Shown here: positions 1-7,532 of the stretch, in pieces
Position numbering within the stretch: position 1 is the stretch's first letter
Layout of the letters: each line of letters begins with the position of its first letter
Virus record (IMG/VR): IMGVR_UViG_3300034418_007345
Span: 1 to 40,856 of that record
DNA: 40,856 bases
Source: a virus
Direction: 5' to 3' (one strand)
Position numbers and translations under genes: made by a program
The notes under the pieces: generated by a model
What the model was told of the DNA's origin: nothing
The model's database searches: none
What the model saw: the letters and a program-made list of their open reading frames with translations, nothing else

Positions 1-173
1 ACAACATAATTAGAACCACCCGGACCAGGACCACCACCGCCTCGTAGCGTGATCGTGCTTGCATCATCCGCATCTAACCATAAAGCTAACCCCGTAAGCT
101 CAGCAGGAGTCCAAGATACGTTTCGCCGACTTTCAATTCCTAATCTTAAATTTAGTTTCAGTCCGAAACTCAT
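1..173 (-). CDS. Tail laminin-G-like protein, N-terminal fragment (second copy)
   Basis: Reads leftward from ATG at 171-173 and runs off the window edge, so only about 57 residues are present. It is the same gene start as the one at 40399: the copies differ at positions 8, 36, 39, 69, 127 and 162. Positions 8 and 127 change amino acids (Tyr/His and Arg/Gln); the other four are silent third-position changes. It contains the WTPAEL..LALWLDADD opening and a Gly/Pro-rich loop (GGGGPGPGG). It is most simply the other end of the closed circle, from a different strain, rather than a second gene. A true tandem duplication cannot be excluded. Confidence 0.75.
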   Translation of the reverse strand, partial: MSFGLKLNLRLGIESRRNVSWTPAELTGLALWLDADDASTITLRGGGGPGPGGSNYV

Positions 174-178
174 TACCT

Positions 179-186
179 TAATTATA
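179..186 (-). promoter_or_regulatory. TATAATTA element before tail gene (left copy)
   Basis: Reading leftward the sequence is CAGTTATAATTAAGGTA followed by ATG. TATAAT occupies 186 down to 181. The same octamer in the same direction precedes other late genes (11529, 18674, 22550, 25575, 40405, 40621). It is so close to the ATG that a transcript starting from it would be almost leaderless, or the element marks something other than the start site. Confidence 0.5.
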
Positions 187-193
187 ACTGAAA

Positions 194-253
194 CCCCACG
201 ATTTCGTGGAGTTTAAAAGGGTGTCGGTATTAGCGACGGTCGCTGACCGATAC
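194..253. repeat. Hairpin block between DUF1353 and tail genes (left version)
   Basis: Two inverted repeats stand side by side. CCACGA/TCGTGG is at 196-201 and 204-209. Around 224-250 a second one has arms TCGGT..GCGAC and GTCGC..ACCGA. On the right end of the window the first palindrome is kept (40639-40654), while the second is replaced by an unrelated iterated block. The position between two leftward genes suggests a transcription barrier or processing site, but no U-run follows. Confidence 0.5.
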
Positions 254-274
254 GGGAATCCCCGTTTCGACTAA

Positions 275-658
275 TCAATTCCAAAATGGATTTTTAATTT
301 TGTTATATTTTACAACCGCTTGATACATTAAGTTGCGGATTAAAAGATTAACTCCATCAAGTTTTAATATCTCTCTAAAAACTTTATGTGTATCTTCTTG
401 TGATCTTTTTTTGTTTTCACAATAAACATCATGTACTAAAACTGCTCTTAATGTATCCCCTTCTAATGGTTCTCCAATAAATCCCTGAGCCCATTTCGGG
501 GTAGAACTCCCATCTGATTTGTACCCTTTAGGAACAATCCATTTTGTTTTATTAGAATCAATGTAAATTAATTCTTCTAAAACTTCAATCGCTTTCCCTT
601 TATTATATTTATTTGGATTAAACTTTATTGAAACTGTTTCTGGTTTAAAAGTTTTCAT
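275..658 (-). CDS. DUF1353 family phage protein
   Basis: 127 residues. The segment KGYKSDGSSTPKW followed by LRAVLVHDVYC is the signature of the DUF1353 family, which is common in tailed phages, often near tail or lysis genes, and has no settled function. The Asp and His residues (SDGSSTP, VHD) could bind metal, but that is inference. It has a strong sigma-70-like promoter of its own (731-759) and a leader of about 66 bases. I see no clear Shine-Dalgarno before the ATG. Downstream lie the hairpin block and the tail genes read in the same direction. A second, truncated copy of its 3' end closes the window at 40776-40856. Confidence 0.75.
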   Translation of the reverse strand: MKTFKPETVSIKFNPNKYNKGKAIEVLEELIYIDSNKTKWIVPKGYKSDGSSTPKWAQGFIGEPLEGDTLRAVLVHDVYCENKKRSQEDTHKVFREILKLDGVNLLIRNLMYQAVVKYNKIKNPFWN

Positions 659-730
659 ATATTAATTTTACATTTTTAAAAGATTTTAAAACAGTTAAAC
701 ATTAAATATATTTTATCCAGTTTAATTTCA

Positions 731-759
731 ACTATATCAAGCTTTGATAGTCTTGTCAA
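731..759 (-). promoter_or_regulatory. Strong sigma-70-type promoter for DUF1353 gene
   Basis: Reading leftward: TTGACA (759-754), a 17-base spacer ending in TTGA, then TATAGT (736-731). This is a perfect -35, a one-mismatch -10 and an extended TGn. The predicted start near 724 leaves about 66 bases of leader. The match to the host-type consensus suggests expression before the phage sigma factor is made. Confidence 0.7.
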
Positions 760-788
760 GTATGGGTTTTAAGAGATTTTATATACCT

Positions 789-851
789 CCTACTAGGACG
801 ACCCAGATTAATAACCCTACTAGGATATTTATTCCTGATATGTGATATAGT
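789..851 (+). promoter_or_regulatory. Twin CCTACTAGG operators and promoter of the replication operon
   Basis: CCTACTAGG is an odd-centred inverted repeat (CCTA-C-TAGG). It occurs at 789-797 and 816-824, 27 bases apart. A TATAGT at 846-851 preceded by TGTGA would start a transcript at about 858. The pair sits in the divergent gap between the DUF1353 promoter and the replication operon, where a dimeric repressor could control one or both directions. Confidence 0.5.
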
Positions 852-857
852 ATATTT

Positions 858-1583
858 ATGGAGCGAGTCCAAAATGTATATTCTTTTAAAGGAGGAAAAG
901 CAGTAGCCATGACAATGGAAATAATTAATTACATAGCAAGCCCTTATGTAAATACAACGCACAGGACTGTAATAGGTGCTTTACTTAGGGCAGGGGTTTA
1001 TGATAGAGGTAGTGCTTTGGGTATTGATGAAATAACTGAACTTGCGGCATATTCAGACAGGGATTATGTAGGTAAAGCTTTAGGTTCTTTAACTGTTTCG
1101 CAGTTGGTTATTCAGTTTAGATCAAAAGATAGGAAGAAAAAGTTTTACTTAAATCGAGATTTTGCAAGTCCAATTGGTAAAACGGTATTACCAGAAAGTC
1201 AAATTGTCAAGCAAGAACCTAGCATAAAGAAAGAGAAAAAACTTACCCCACCAAAGAAACCAAGTGGAGATTTGCAGAAACTCTTAGAGTATACAGAGCA
1301 ATACGTTGGGAAAGTTAAACTATCTCAAGGTTTATGTATAAATTTAAACAAATGTATAAAAGATTTTGGTTTAGAAAAATGTAAACAGTTTGCAGATATT
1401 GCGGCTAAAGATAGTTTTTGGAATGCTCCAGAGAGGTTTTCTTTAAATTCAATTTATTGTGCTAAAAATATCGACAAATGGCAGGTAGTAGCGAACAGGC
1501 AAGAAAAATTTAAGGCAGAGGAAAAGAAAGTAAACGCCACCCCTAGAAATATTAGTGATGCAGAGATGAACTTTTTGGAGTAA
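858..1583 (+). CDS. Winged-helix replication initiator / replisome organizer
   Basis: 241 residues. The N-terminal half (about 30-105) looks like a winged helix: HRTVIGALLRAG, then IDEITELAAYSDRDYVGKAL, then a basic beta wing ending at FYLN. A lysine- and proline-rich linker follows (about 125-145). The C-terminal helical half (KCIKDFGLEKCKQFADIAA..FWNAPERFSLNSIY) resembles the DnaD / lambda O-type domain that recruits the helicase. It lies 2 bases before the DnaB-type helicase gene, the usual pairing of initiator and helicase. Start choice is uncertain. ATG 858 would be nearly leaderless given the TATAGT at 846. ATG 909 has AAAGGAGG upstream but with a long spacing of about 14 bases. Confidence 0.7.
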   Translation: MERVQNVYSFKGGKAVAMTMEIINYIASPYVNTTHRTVIGALLRAGVYDRGSALGIDEITELAAYSDRDYVGKALGSLTVSQLVIQFRSKDRKKKFYLNRDFASPIGKTVLPESQIVKQEPSIKKEKKLTPPKKPSGDLQKLLEYTEQYVGKVKLSQGLCINLNKCIKDFGLEKCKQFADIAAKDSFWNAPERFSLNSIYCAKNIDKWQVVANRQEKFKAEEKKVNATPRNISDAEMNFLE

Positions 1584-1585
1584 AA

Positions 1586-2857
1586 ATGAAACACACAGTA
1601 CAAGATTTAGAACAAGAGATACTCTCTCTTGCGATTAAGAATGAACATTATTTAATTGAGCTTCTATGTGAAAGAGCGGATAACCCTATATTCCCAAATT
1701 CAATGTTTAATGATGTCCTTGATATTGCAGAAGGGTTAATACAAGAAGACAGGAAAGCGACTAGGGGCACTCTCTTAGTGCAGACTAAAAACTTACCCCA
1801 CCTAAAAGATTACATTAAATCCCTTAAAGATTACTCTATTGATTCCGATTGGAAGTATTACAAAGATAAACTCTTAGATCACTATAGAGTCGAAAGAGTC
1901 AAAAAGATTGCAAACAAGATTAGTGAACTAAATAACATAGATAAAATACAAGGAGCATTTGAAGAGATGGAAAATACTTTAACCCAAAGGAAGTCAATAG
2001 GACTAATTCATGTAAGTGAGATTGTCGACCAGGTTTACAATAATCTTACAAAACCAGAAGATACAAGGGAGCAGTATTTACAAACTGGATTCCCGACTAT
2101 TGACGAGTATGTTCTTGGAATAGCTCTTGGTTCATTAATTGTTATAGCAGCTAGACCTTCTAAGGGGAAATCTTCTTTAGCCCTGTCCTTATTGAACCGA
2201 ATGTCTAAAATGTATGACTGCGTTTTATTCTCCATTGAAATGACAAATACAGAAGTTACAACTAACCTTCTAGCAGGTACAACAGGGCAAAACTTAGGAA
2301 GAGCTAGAGCTAAAGGTTTAACGTCTAAGCACTCTATTGATTTACTCAATTCAGGGAAAAGTGAACTTGCAAGGAGAAATATAAAGGTTTGTGATTCAGC
2401 AGATATTAATATCTATAGACTTCATCAAATTATTAAACATGAAAAAATGAAGAACCCTAACCTTAAATGTATCTTTGTTGATTACATTGGCATCATGCCT
2501 TATAGTTCCGCTAACCAGACAGAGTATCAAGCGTTATCTGAGATCACCAAGACACTTAAACAGATTGCCATTAAATACAATATTGTCATATTCGCTCTAG
2601 CTCAATTAAATAGAAAGGTAGAAGACACTGCAACTAAAGTGCCAAATCTTGCAAGCCTTAGAGGTTCAGGGTCAATAGAGCAAGACGCTAACCAAGTATG
2701 GTTTATCCATCACCCGAATGAGGAAGAAGATAAAGAAGAAAATAGATTGGTTATTGATACAGATATTATAATCGCCAAGAACAGAGGAGGTAGAACTGGT
2801 ACAGTCGGACTAGCGTTTGATAAAGGAGCAACAAAATTTTATGACAAACAAGACTGA
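1586..2857 (+). CDS. dnaB: DnaB-type replicative DNA helicase
   Basis: 423 residues, near the usual length of phage DnaB-like helicases. An N-terminal helical domain (about 1-110) and linker precede the RecA-like domain. Walker A is ARPSKGKS (189-196), followed by LFSIEMT (the SxEM motif). Walker B is CIFVDYIG (about 295-302). A later LAQLNRKVE and LRGSGSIEQDANQVWFI match the helicase H3/H4 region, and AKNRGGRTGTV ends the core. It unwinds DNA at the fork as a hexamer. With no phage polymerase or primase visible, it probably loads the host replisome. Three codons' worth of spacing or less from the initiator suggests coupled translation. Confidence 0.9.
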   Translation: MKHTVQDLEQEILSLAIKNEHYLIELLCERADNPIFPNSMFNDVLDIAEGLIQEDRKATRGTLLVQTKNLPHLKDYIKSLKDYSIDSDWKYYKDKLLDHYRVERVKKIANKISELNNIDKIQGAFEEMENTLTQRKSIGLIHVSEIVDQVYNNLTKPEDTREQYLQTGFPTIDEYVLGIALGSLIVIAARPSKGKSSLALSLLNRMSKMYDCVLFSIEMTNTEVTTNLLAGTTGQNLGRARAKGLTSKHSIDLLNSGKSELARRNIKVCDSADINIYRLHQIIKHEKMKNPNLKCIFVDYIGIMPYSSANQTEYQALSEITKTLKQIAIKYNIVIFALAQLNRKVEDTATKVPNLASLRGSGSIEQDANQVWFIHHPNEEEDKEENRLVIDTDIIIAKNRGGRTGTVGLAFDKGATKFYDKQD

Positions 2858-3026
2858 GATTTTAGATAAAGCAATTGAAAAGAAAGTTCGTTTAGATTTA
2901 CTTGTAACTTCTTCAATCATTAATAAGGTTTGTGATTACCTTGGTATGACAAAAGAAGAACTTTTAAATGAAATAGAATTTACAGATCAAGAAATAGAGA
3001 AAATAGTTACAGCTGTACAGCTGTAA
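2841..3026 (+). CDS. Small helical protein of unknown function
   Basis: 61 residues from ATG 2841, which overlaps the end of the helicase gene. A TTG at 2817 in the same frame is less likely. An AAAGGAG lies about 13 bases upstream. The protein is charged and probably all-helical (KAIEKKVRLDLLVTSSII, YLGMTKEELLNEI). Its last codons lie in a perfect 16-base palindrome (3009-3024, ACAGCTGT twice) followed by eight A. I recognise no family. By position it may be a helicase-associated accessory factor, but that is only inference. Confidence 0.55.
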   Translation: MTNKTEILDKAIEKKVRLDLLVTSSIINKVCDYLGMTKEELLNEIEFTDQEIEKIVTAVQL

Positions 3027-3041
3027 AAAAAAGGAGAAAAA

Positions 3042-3209
3042 ATGATACCAGTAAATCAATTATTCCAATTTGTAAGATATATTAATAAATTGGTTAAATT
3101 TGGAAGGAAGACAGATGTAAAATACTACCCACAGCTTGCTAGATATTACGCTAAGCGTGAAGAAATACTTGCAAAAGCTAAAGAAAAATATCGAAAGAAT
3201 AAATTATAA
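3042..3209 (+). CDS. Small basic protein of unknown function
   Basis: 55 residues (MIPVNQLFQFVRYINKL.. to ..YRKNKL). AAAAGGAGAAAAA gives a good ribosome site for ATG 3042. Rich in Lys, Arg and Tyr, with a helical C-terminal third (YYAKREEILAKAKEKYRK). The stop codon overlaps the start of the AAAGTATTACTTT operator at 3208. No family recognised. A nucleic-acid-binding role would fit the charge but is not shown. Confidence 0.5.
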   Translation: MIPVNQLFQFVRYINKLVKFGRKTDVKYYPQLARYYAKREEILAKAKEKYRKNKL

Positions 3210-3230
3210 AGTATTACTTTGTGGTACAAT
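3208..3230 (+). promoter_or_regulatory. Operator-promoter unit, copy 1
   Basis: AAAGTATTACTTT (3208-3220) is a perfect odd-centred inverted repeat. It is followed at once by GTGGTACAAT, an extended -10 (TGG-TACAAT, -10 at 3225-3230). The same unit occurs at 33467-33489 with the same spacing and one base difference at the centre of the palindrome. It drives the gene at 3251. A repressor binding the palindrome would cover the -10/-35 spacer. Confidence 0.65.
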
Positions 3231-3250
3231 GTAACTGAAAAGAGAAAAAT

Positions 3251-3394
3251 ATGGATCCAGGAGAAATAGCAGAAGAGGTAGCAAGTACTTTTATAGATAA
3301 AATTAACAGTATATTGGCTGAAATATACAAAGAAGAAGCACTACAATCAAAATACACTTTCGAAGAGTTTAATAAAAAATACGGAATCAACTAA
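3251..3394 (+). CDS. Small acidic protein of unknown function
   Basis: 47 residues (MDPGEIAEEVASTFIDKI.. to ..NKKYGIN), acidic and probably helical. It is the first gene after the operator-promoter unit at 3208. AAAGAGAAAAAT precedes the ATG. Its TAA shares a base with the next ATG (TAATG, 3392-3396), so the two genes are probably coupled. No family recognised. Confidence 0.5.
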   Translation: MDPGEIAEEVASTFIDKINSILAEIYKEEALQSKYTFEEFNKKYGIN

Positions 3395-3591
3395 TGGAAA
3401 ACACAAGTATTAGATTGACGAGGGAGCAGCATATACAAATTGAACACATGCTTGCTCTTGAGTCAAAAAAAAATAAGGTAGAAAGGCTAACAAAGAATAA
3501 GCTTATCAATATGGCGATTAATGATTTTTACTTGAATCGTTATTTATCTAAGCTTAAACCGAGTGATTTAATAGAGGAAAAAGATGATTAG
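3394..3591 (+). CDS. Small ribbon-helix-helix-like DNA-binding protein
   Basis: 65 residues. The pattern is TSIRLTREQHIQIEHML (short strand then helix), a polar turn, then LTKNKLINMAINDFYLN (second helix). This fits the ribbon-helix-helix repressor fold. Such a protein would bind short palindromes as a dimer, so the nearby AAAGTAnTACTTT operator is a plausible but unproven target. Coupled to the gene before it by TAATG, and overlapping the next gene by 8 bases. Confidence 0.5.
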   Translation: MENTSIRLTREQHIQIEHMLALESKKNKVERLTKNKLINMAINDFYLNRYLSKLKPSDLIEEKDD

Positions 3592-4645
3592 AATATTATT
3601 ACTATTAGTTATGGTTATGATGACCACAACTGCAAAAGCAGAAAACTTACTTTACTCAAATCGTGGAGAGTATTTCTATAGGGGAGACCCAACAATAACT
3701 AAAGTAGAAATTGACTCTACTTACTCTACAGAGTTTCAAGAGTTAATCAAAGAACAGATTGGTTTATATTTAGATGAGCCTGAATTTACAATTAAGTCTT
3801 TAAATTCAACTGACACTAGGCAAAGTGGAGTTTTAAGATTTGTAAATTTTAATGATGAAGATTTTTCTTACTGTAATTGCGGTGGTTATTTTTCGACTGG
3901 GTCGTGGTATAGACAGGTCAATAACACTTTATTCGCAACTGCACCAATTATTGTTACTCCAGAGAATAAGGGTACACTAATCCATGAAATAGGACATTTC
4001 TTAGGCTTAGCGCACGAAAGTCCAAAGACTACTTACATTCTTAAAAAGAGAAAGAATAAGAAAAATCTTTGGTTGGTTAATCAAGATGCCAACTTTAAAG
4101 ATCAAATCCTTGGAGCGGATCAGATGATGTCTTATGGAGCAAGACCAACGACATACGACCTTAGACCAAACTACTCAGATTTATTTTACTTTAATGTTCA
4201 AGCATTTAAAGAAAGAGATTTCCATGTTATCTACTCTGATAATCTATTTAGGTACAATGGTGCAGACTTACTTTTTGTATCAAAAGACCAGAAAATTCCA
4301 GCAGTTATTAATGGAGATTTCAAAGAAACTAGAGATGGTTATGTAACAGCAGTCGGCTATCTTGTACAAGATTTAGGGTTTATAACTTTACCAAGAACAA
4401 AGGATACTTATAAAATTTATGCAGTGCCACAATCAAGTAAAAACAATTTACCAAACCCAGAAGATGTTTCAGGTCTAACAAAGCCAAAGTTACTTGGCAG
4501 AGTGTCCATCAAGGGAGATCAGGTAAAGTTCGACAAAAAAGCAAGAAATAATGGTTTTGAACTATTACTTTCTTCTAAGCAGACACTTAAAGTTTTAAAG
4601 CAAAGTAATGAGTTAGTAACAGAACAAGACTTTATAGTTAAATAA
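3584..4645 (+). CDS. Secreted metzincin zinc metalloprotease
   Basis: 353 residues. The N-terminus is a Sec signal peptide (hydrophobic IRILLLLVMVMM, likely cleavage after AKA at 19), so the enzyme goes to the periplasm or outside. The zinc site HEIGHFLGLAH is at 134-144, matching HExxHxxGxxH, with E145 next. The Met-turn follows as QMMSYG at about 180-185. This is the metzincin signature (matrixin/astacin-like). CNC at 97-99 precedes the active site; whether it could act as a latency cysteine is speculation. The C-terminal 150 residues are beta-rich and unassigned. The lysozyme gene begins 10 bases after its stop, so a role in lysis or envelope breakdown is likely. A virion or host-targeting role is possible. 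Confidence 0.85.
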   Translation: MIRILLLLVMVMMTTTAKAENLLYSNRGEYFYRGDPTITKVEIDSTYSTEFQELIKEQIGLYLDEPEFTIKSLNSTDTRQSGVLRFVNFNDEDFSYCNCGGYFSTGSWYRQVNNTLFATAPIIVTPENKGTLIHEIGHFLGLAHESPKTTYILKKRKNKKNLWLVNQDANFKDQILGADQMMSYGARPTTYDLRPNYSDLFYFNVQAFKERDFHVIYSDNLFRYNGADLLFVSKDQKIPAVINGDFKETRDGYVTAVGYLVQDLGFITLPRTKDTYKIYAVPQSSKNNLPNPEDVSGLTKPKLLGRVSIKGDQVKFDKKARNNGFELLLSSKQTLKVLKQSNELVTEQDFIVK

Positions 4646-4655
4646 GGAGATATAA

Positions 4656-5210
4656 ATGTTTAAGAAGATATTTGGATGGCTTGGAGATGCACTACTTAAT
4701 ATGTTAGATGATGAACCTGCAAGTAAAGGGCATGAAGTAAGCCCACAGTTAGTAGAAATGATTAAGCACTTTGAAGGTTTTAGAAAGCACCCTTATAGAT
4801 GTTCAGCAGGGGTTTGGACTATTGGATATGGAACAACAACTTATCCAAATGGAAAGCAAGTTACTTTATCCGATCAAAACATTGGTGAAGAGTATGCAGA
4901 GAAACTCTTAATAAGTAAACTTAGACAACACTTTGTACCAGTAGTTAATGATTACGTTAAGAAGCCATTAAAGCAACATCAGTTTGATGCACTTGTAAGC
5001 TTTGTTTATAACATTGGGGCAGAAGCTTTTGCAAAGTCTGCATTACTTAGAAAGTTGAATGGATCATTCCATAAAGATGTAGTTGCAGAAGAGTTTCTAA
5101 GATGGAACAAAGCAAGGAATCCAGAGAGTGGAGAGCTTGAACCTTTAGAGGGTTTAACTATTAGAAGGAAAGCAGAAGCTGAACTTTATAAGACTGGGAG
5201 ATATCCCTAA
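4656..5210 (+). CDS. Endolysin, T4-type lysozyme (GH24)
   Basis: 184 residues. The catalytic pattern E40-(8)-C49-(5)-T55 (in HFEGF, YRCSAG, WTIGYGTT) reproduces the spacing of the T4 lysozyme Glu-Asp-Thr triad, with Cys in the Asp place as in many phage lysozymes. QHQFDALVSFVYNIG and IRRKAEAELY are further family hallmarks. It cleaves the glycan chains of peptidoglycan. The first 20 residues (FKKIFGWLGDALLNMLDD) are amphipathic to weakly hydrophobic and could be a signal-anchor, but they are not a clear Sec signal. AAGGAGATATAA gives the ribosome site. It lies directly after the metalloprotease. Confidence 0.9.
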   Translation: MFKKIFGWLGDALLNMLDDEPASKGHEVSPQLVEMIKHFEGFRKHPYRCSAGVWTIGYGTTTYPNGKQVTLSDQNIGEEYAEKLLISKLRQHFVPVVNDYVKKPLKQHQFDALVSFVYNIGAEAFAKSALLRKLNGSFHKDVVAEEFLRWNKARNPESGELEPLEGLTIRRKAEAELYKTGRYP

Positions 5211-5252
5211 AACACTAAGCATGGGGGTATTAAGATTAATGGAGGATGAAGA

Positions 5253-5504
5253 ATGAAAAAAAAATACTTTCCTACTACACATTTTAAGAGGAGGTTTAAA
5301 GAAAGAATGGATAGAGATTTAGAAGTTGCTGACATCTTATACATAGCAAACAAACTTAATAAAAGACAGTATAAAGTAGCAGATATAAATACAGCAAACA
5401 AGCATAAAGGTGCTACATACCTTATCAACTTTAAGGGACAGGACATCATGATAGCTATCGATAGACAACAAGGCAGATTAGTAACTATTATGCCAGCAGA
5501 TTAA
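5253..5504 (+). CDS. Small basic protein, possible RelE/DUF4258-like fold
   Basis: 83 residues with ATGGAGGATGAAGA upstream of the ATG. It starts with HFKRRFKERM, then a helix and beta strands (YKVADINT, GATYLINFKGQDIMIAID, GRLVTIMP). The order, basic helix then a small antiparallel sheet, recalls small RelE-like or DUF4258 proteins. No catalytic residues can be assigned, and no antitoxin-like partner is evident. Function unknown. Confidence 0.5.
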   Translation: MKKKYFPTTHFKRRFKERMDRDLEVADILYIANKLNKRQYKVADINTANKHKGATYLINFKGQDIMIAIDRQQGRLVTIMPAD

Positions 5505-5525
5505 ATAAATAATGGAGAAAAATAA

Positions 5526-5711
5526 ATGTTAAGTAGAGAAGATCAAGCGCAGTTATATTCAGATGCTTTAGCAGGAGCTTTAGAAAAAACAGTTAAAGAA
5601 GTTATTTCAACAGCAGCAAGTAAAAATGTAGATATAAGTTTATTTAACATGAAGCCAATAACCTTTGGGGTTTTGGGTTCGACTTATGAGTTAAAGAAGG
5701 TGAGTAAATGA
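5526..5711 (+). CDS. Small protein of unknown function
   Basis: 61 residues. AATGGAGAAAAATAA precedes the ATG. The first 35 residues look helical (REDQAQLYSDALAGALEKTVKEVIS) and the end is beta-like. It overlaps the next gene by 4 bases (ATGA). No family recognised. Confidence 0.45.
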   Translation: MLSREDQAQLYSDALAGALEKTVKEVISTAASKNVDISLFNMKPITFGVLGSTYELKKVSK

Positions 5712-5914
5712 TTAAAAAAATATTACTAGAGGAATTAGAAAATTTAAAGCTTGTTTTATCCGCAGGTCATAAAGATTTTGTTGAAGGTGATTACAATTGC
5801 TTTCTAAGATTAGCGGAAGCTGTAGAAAAACATTTAGAAGATATCGAATTGAAACTTACGAAGTTAGAAGCAGCAAATACAATAGATCAATTAATAGAAG
5901 AGGGAGATTTATGA
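5708..5914 (+). CDS. Small acidic coiled-coil-like protein
   Basis: 68 residues, strongly helical with leucines at heptad-like spacing (LLEELENLKLVL, LRLAEAVEKHLEDIELKLTKLEAA). It is coupled to the gene before by ATGA and to the next by an ATGATGA overlap. No family recognised. It may be an oligomeric adaptor, but nothing shows a partner. Confidence 0.45.
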   Translation: MIKKILLEELENLKLVLSAGHKDFVEGDYNCFLRLAEAVEKHLEDIELKLTKLEAANTIDQLIEEGDL

Positions 5915-6027
5915 TGAAATACACAGAAAGATCATTTGCGCAAAAGAAAAGGTTACACAGGCAAACCTTAAAACAGAAACTTAAACTTATCAAATATAAA
6001 ACAAACAAAAGGAAGATGAAATACTAA
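5911..6027 (+). CDS. Very small, highly basic protein
   Basis: 38 residues (MMKYTERSFAQKKRLHRQ.. to ..NKRKMKY), more than a third Lys or Arg. GAGGGAGATTT precedes two possible ATG codons (5911, 5914). It sits tightly between two genes: it overlaps the previous stop, and its TAA shares a base with the ATG of the resolvase (TAATG). A nucleic-acid-binding helper for the resolvase is a guess from charge and position. Confidence 0.45.
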   Translation: MMKYTERSFAQKKRLHRQTLKQKLKLIKYKTNKRKMKY

Positions 6028-6587
6028 TGAAAATACTAGGAATTGATCCAGGGGTTAAAGGGGGTTTATGTTTCTTTGATGTAGACAAAGGAGAGTTTCA
6101 ACTTTATCCAATGCCTTTAATCCAAGTGCCAACAAAAACGAAAATTAAAGTTAGTAAATTAACTAAGAAGCAGAAGCAACATAGAAAGGAAACAGGAGAA
6201 GATTTCTATAAAACAGAAGCGGAAATTCATACTAACTATATTGCTAACTTGATGAGGATTGAACAACCAACTTTAACAATCTTAGAAAAAGCTTTTTATC
6301 CATTAGGGCAAAATAACTATAAAACCGCAGAGAGATATGGAGAGCTTAGAGCGTTAATTAAACAGCATTGGCTTACAAAAGATTATGCAGTTATTAGACC
6401 ACAGACTTGGAAAGCACACTTTGGTATTGGATCAGATAAAAATGAAGCAATCGCTTTAGCAGAAAAGCTAAATTCAACCATTGACCTTAGACCAACCCCA
6501 AAGAGTAAACCATCTGATGGGTTAGCAGAAGCGTTTTTAATGGCAATATATGGTAAAGAAAACTACAACCAATTAACAATTTTTTAA
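6027..6587 (+). CDS. RuvC-like Holliday junction resolvase
   Basis: 186 residues with an RNase H fold. ILGIDPGVKGG carries the first acidic residue D7, ILEKAF carries E87, and KPSDGLAEAFLMAIYG carries D164 and E168. VIRPQTWKAHFGI matches the V.P..WK motif of RuvC-type enzymes. A lysine-rich stretch (about 35-55) is inserted between the first two strands. It would resolve branched DNA made by Rad52-type recombination before packaging. Shares TAATG with the gene upstream. Confident of family, less so of exact substrate. Confidence 0.85.
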   Translation: MKILGIDPGVKGGLCFFDVDKGEFQLYPMPLIQVPTKTKIKVSKLTKKQKQHRKETGEDFYKTEAEIHTNYIANLMRIEQPTLTILEKAFYPLGQNNYKTAERYGELRALIKQHWLTKDYAVIRPQTWKAHFGIGSDKNEAIALAEKLNSTIDLRPTPKSKPSDGLAEAFLMAIYGKENYNQLTIF

Positions 6588-6623
6588 TAAAATAATAATA
6601 TGGAACACTCCGGAGATGATTAT

Positions 6624-7532
6624 ATGGTAGAACCAGAATTACAGGAATTAGAAGAACTTGAAGAAGAAAGGGAACTTGACCTTAAACCAAGGGGATATAC
6701 TTGCGATGCAGTTAAAGATTACCTACAAAGGATATCAAAGATACCTTTATTAGATGTAGATGAAGAACTAGAGCTTGCAAGAAACTATATAAAAGCTACG
6801 ACTAAAACAAAAAAACTTTTTTATAAAAATAAAATGGTGCAGCATAACTTACGTTTAGTTGTTTCCATCGCAAAGAAATATTTACATCGAGGGTTACCAT
6901 TTCTTGATCTTATCCAAGAAGGGAACTTAGGGCTTATTAGAGGGGTTGAAAAGTTTGATCCATCTAAAGGTTACAAGTTTAGTACATACGCCCATTGGTG
7001 GATAAGACAAGGGGTTATGAGAGCGATTGCAGATAAGTCAAGAGTGATTAGAATTCCAGTGCATGTGGGAGAGAAAATCCAAAAGTTAAGAAAGTGTGCA
7101 GCTTTATTTCATCAACAGAAAGGAGAGCAACCAACTTTAGAACAACTTGCAGAAATATTAGATTATCCTCTTGAAAAGGTTGAAGAATTACAGAAGCTTA
7201 TAAGTTTTTATGATTGTGAAAATAGTATATATTCTTTAGACTATGAAATAACGCAAGATGCTAAAAGGAAAGAATGTCTATATGCAGCAGTTGGTTTAGA
7301 AGATGAACAAATGGAGCATATCGAAAATAAACTTACTTTAAAACAACTCTTTGATGGAGCAAACCTTACAGAAAGGGAAAGGGATATATTAATCGAAAAT
7401 CTACTTGAACAAACTTCTTTACAGAACCTTGGTAACAAGCATGGAATAACAAGAGAAAGAGCAAGACAAATTAGACTTGTTGCCGAAGAGAAGATGAGAA
7501 AGACTTATGAGTCTGGATATCTTAATGGTTGA
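6624..7532 (+). CDS. Phage sigma-70-family RNA polymerase sigma factor
   Basis: 302 residues from ATG 6624, chosen because CCGGAG lies 8 bases upstream. ATG 6600 in frame has no ribosome site. An acidic N-terminus leads to region 1.2 ([16 protein letters not shown]). Regions 2.1-2.4 follow (about 60-145), including [33 protein letters not shown] and [18 protein letters not shown], then region 3, then region 4 (about 240-295), where [11 protein letters not shown] is the -35 recognition helix. The -35 contact residues match E. coli RpoD. In region 2.4 the position of RpoD T440, a -10 contact, is Met (M132). It should redirect host RNA polymerase, probably to the leftward virion genes. It is the last gene of the operon, and its TGA abuts the convergent stop codon at 7533. 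Confidence 0.93.
   Translation: MVEPELQELEELEEERELDLKPRGYTCDAVKDYLQRISKIPLLDVDEELELARNYIKATTKTKKLFYKNKMVQHNLRLVVSIAKKYLHRGLPFLDLIQEGNLGLIRGVEKFDPSKGYKFSTYAHWWIRQGVMRAIADKSRVIRIPVHVGEKIQKLRKCAALFHQQKGEQPTLEQLAEILDYPLEKVEELQKLISFYDCENSIYSLDYEITQDAKRKECLYAAVGLEDEQMEHIENKLTLKQLFDGANLTERERDILIENLLEQTSLQNLGNKHGITRERARQIRLVAEEKMRKTYESGYLNG

Larger units (their letters stand above)
1..355. repeat. Diverged terminal overlap, left copy
   Basis: Positions 1-193 correspond to 40227-40419 with six substitutions, and 258-355 equal 40759-40856 exactly. Between these blocks the two ends differ in structure: the right end carries 218 extra bases and a different hairpin block. The order of elements (tail gene start, promoter, palindrome, hairpin, DUF1353 gene end) is the same. 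This fits a circular or concatemeric phage genome assembled across a polymorphic site. Confidence 0.85.

Noticed and set aside
1-355. Exact direct terminal repeats as in T7
   Set aside because: The two ends differ by substitutions and large indels. Only 98 bases are exact, which fits assembly overlap better.
756-962. 68-residue frame opposite the initiator gene start
   Set aside because: Runs against the initiator, has no ribosome site and overlaps the operator sites; a shadow frame.
3009-3034. Perfect palindrome ACAGCTGTACAGCTGT as a terminator
   Set aside because: It is followed by A, not T, in the direction of transcription, and lies within codons.
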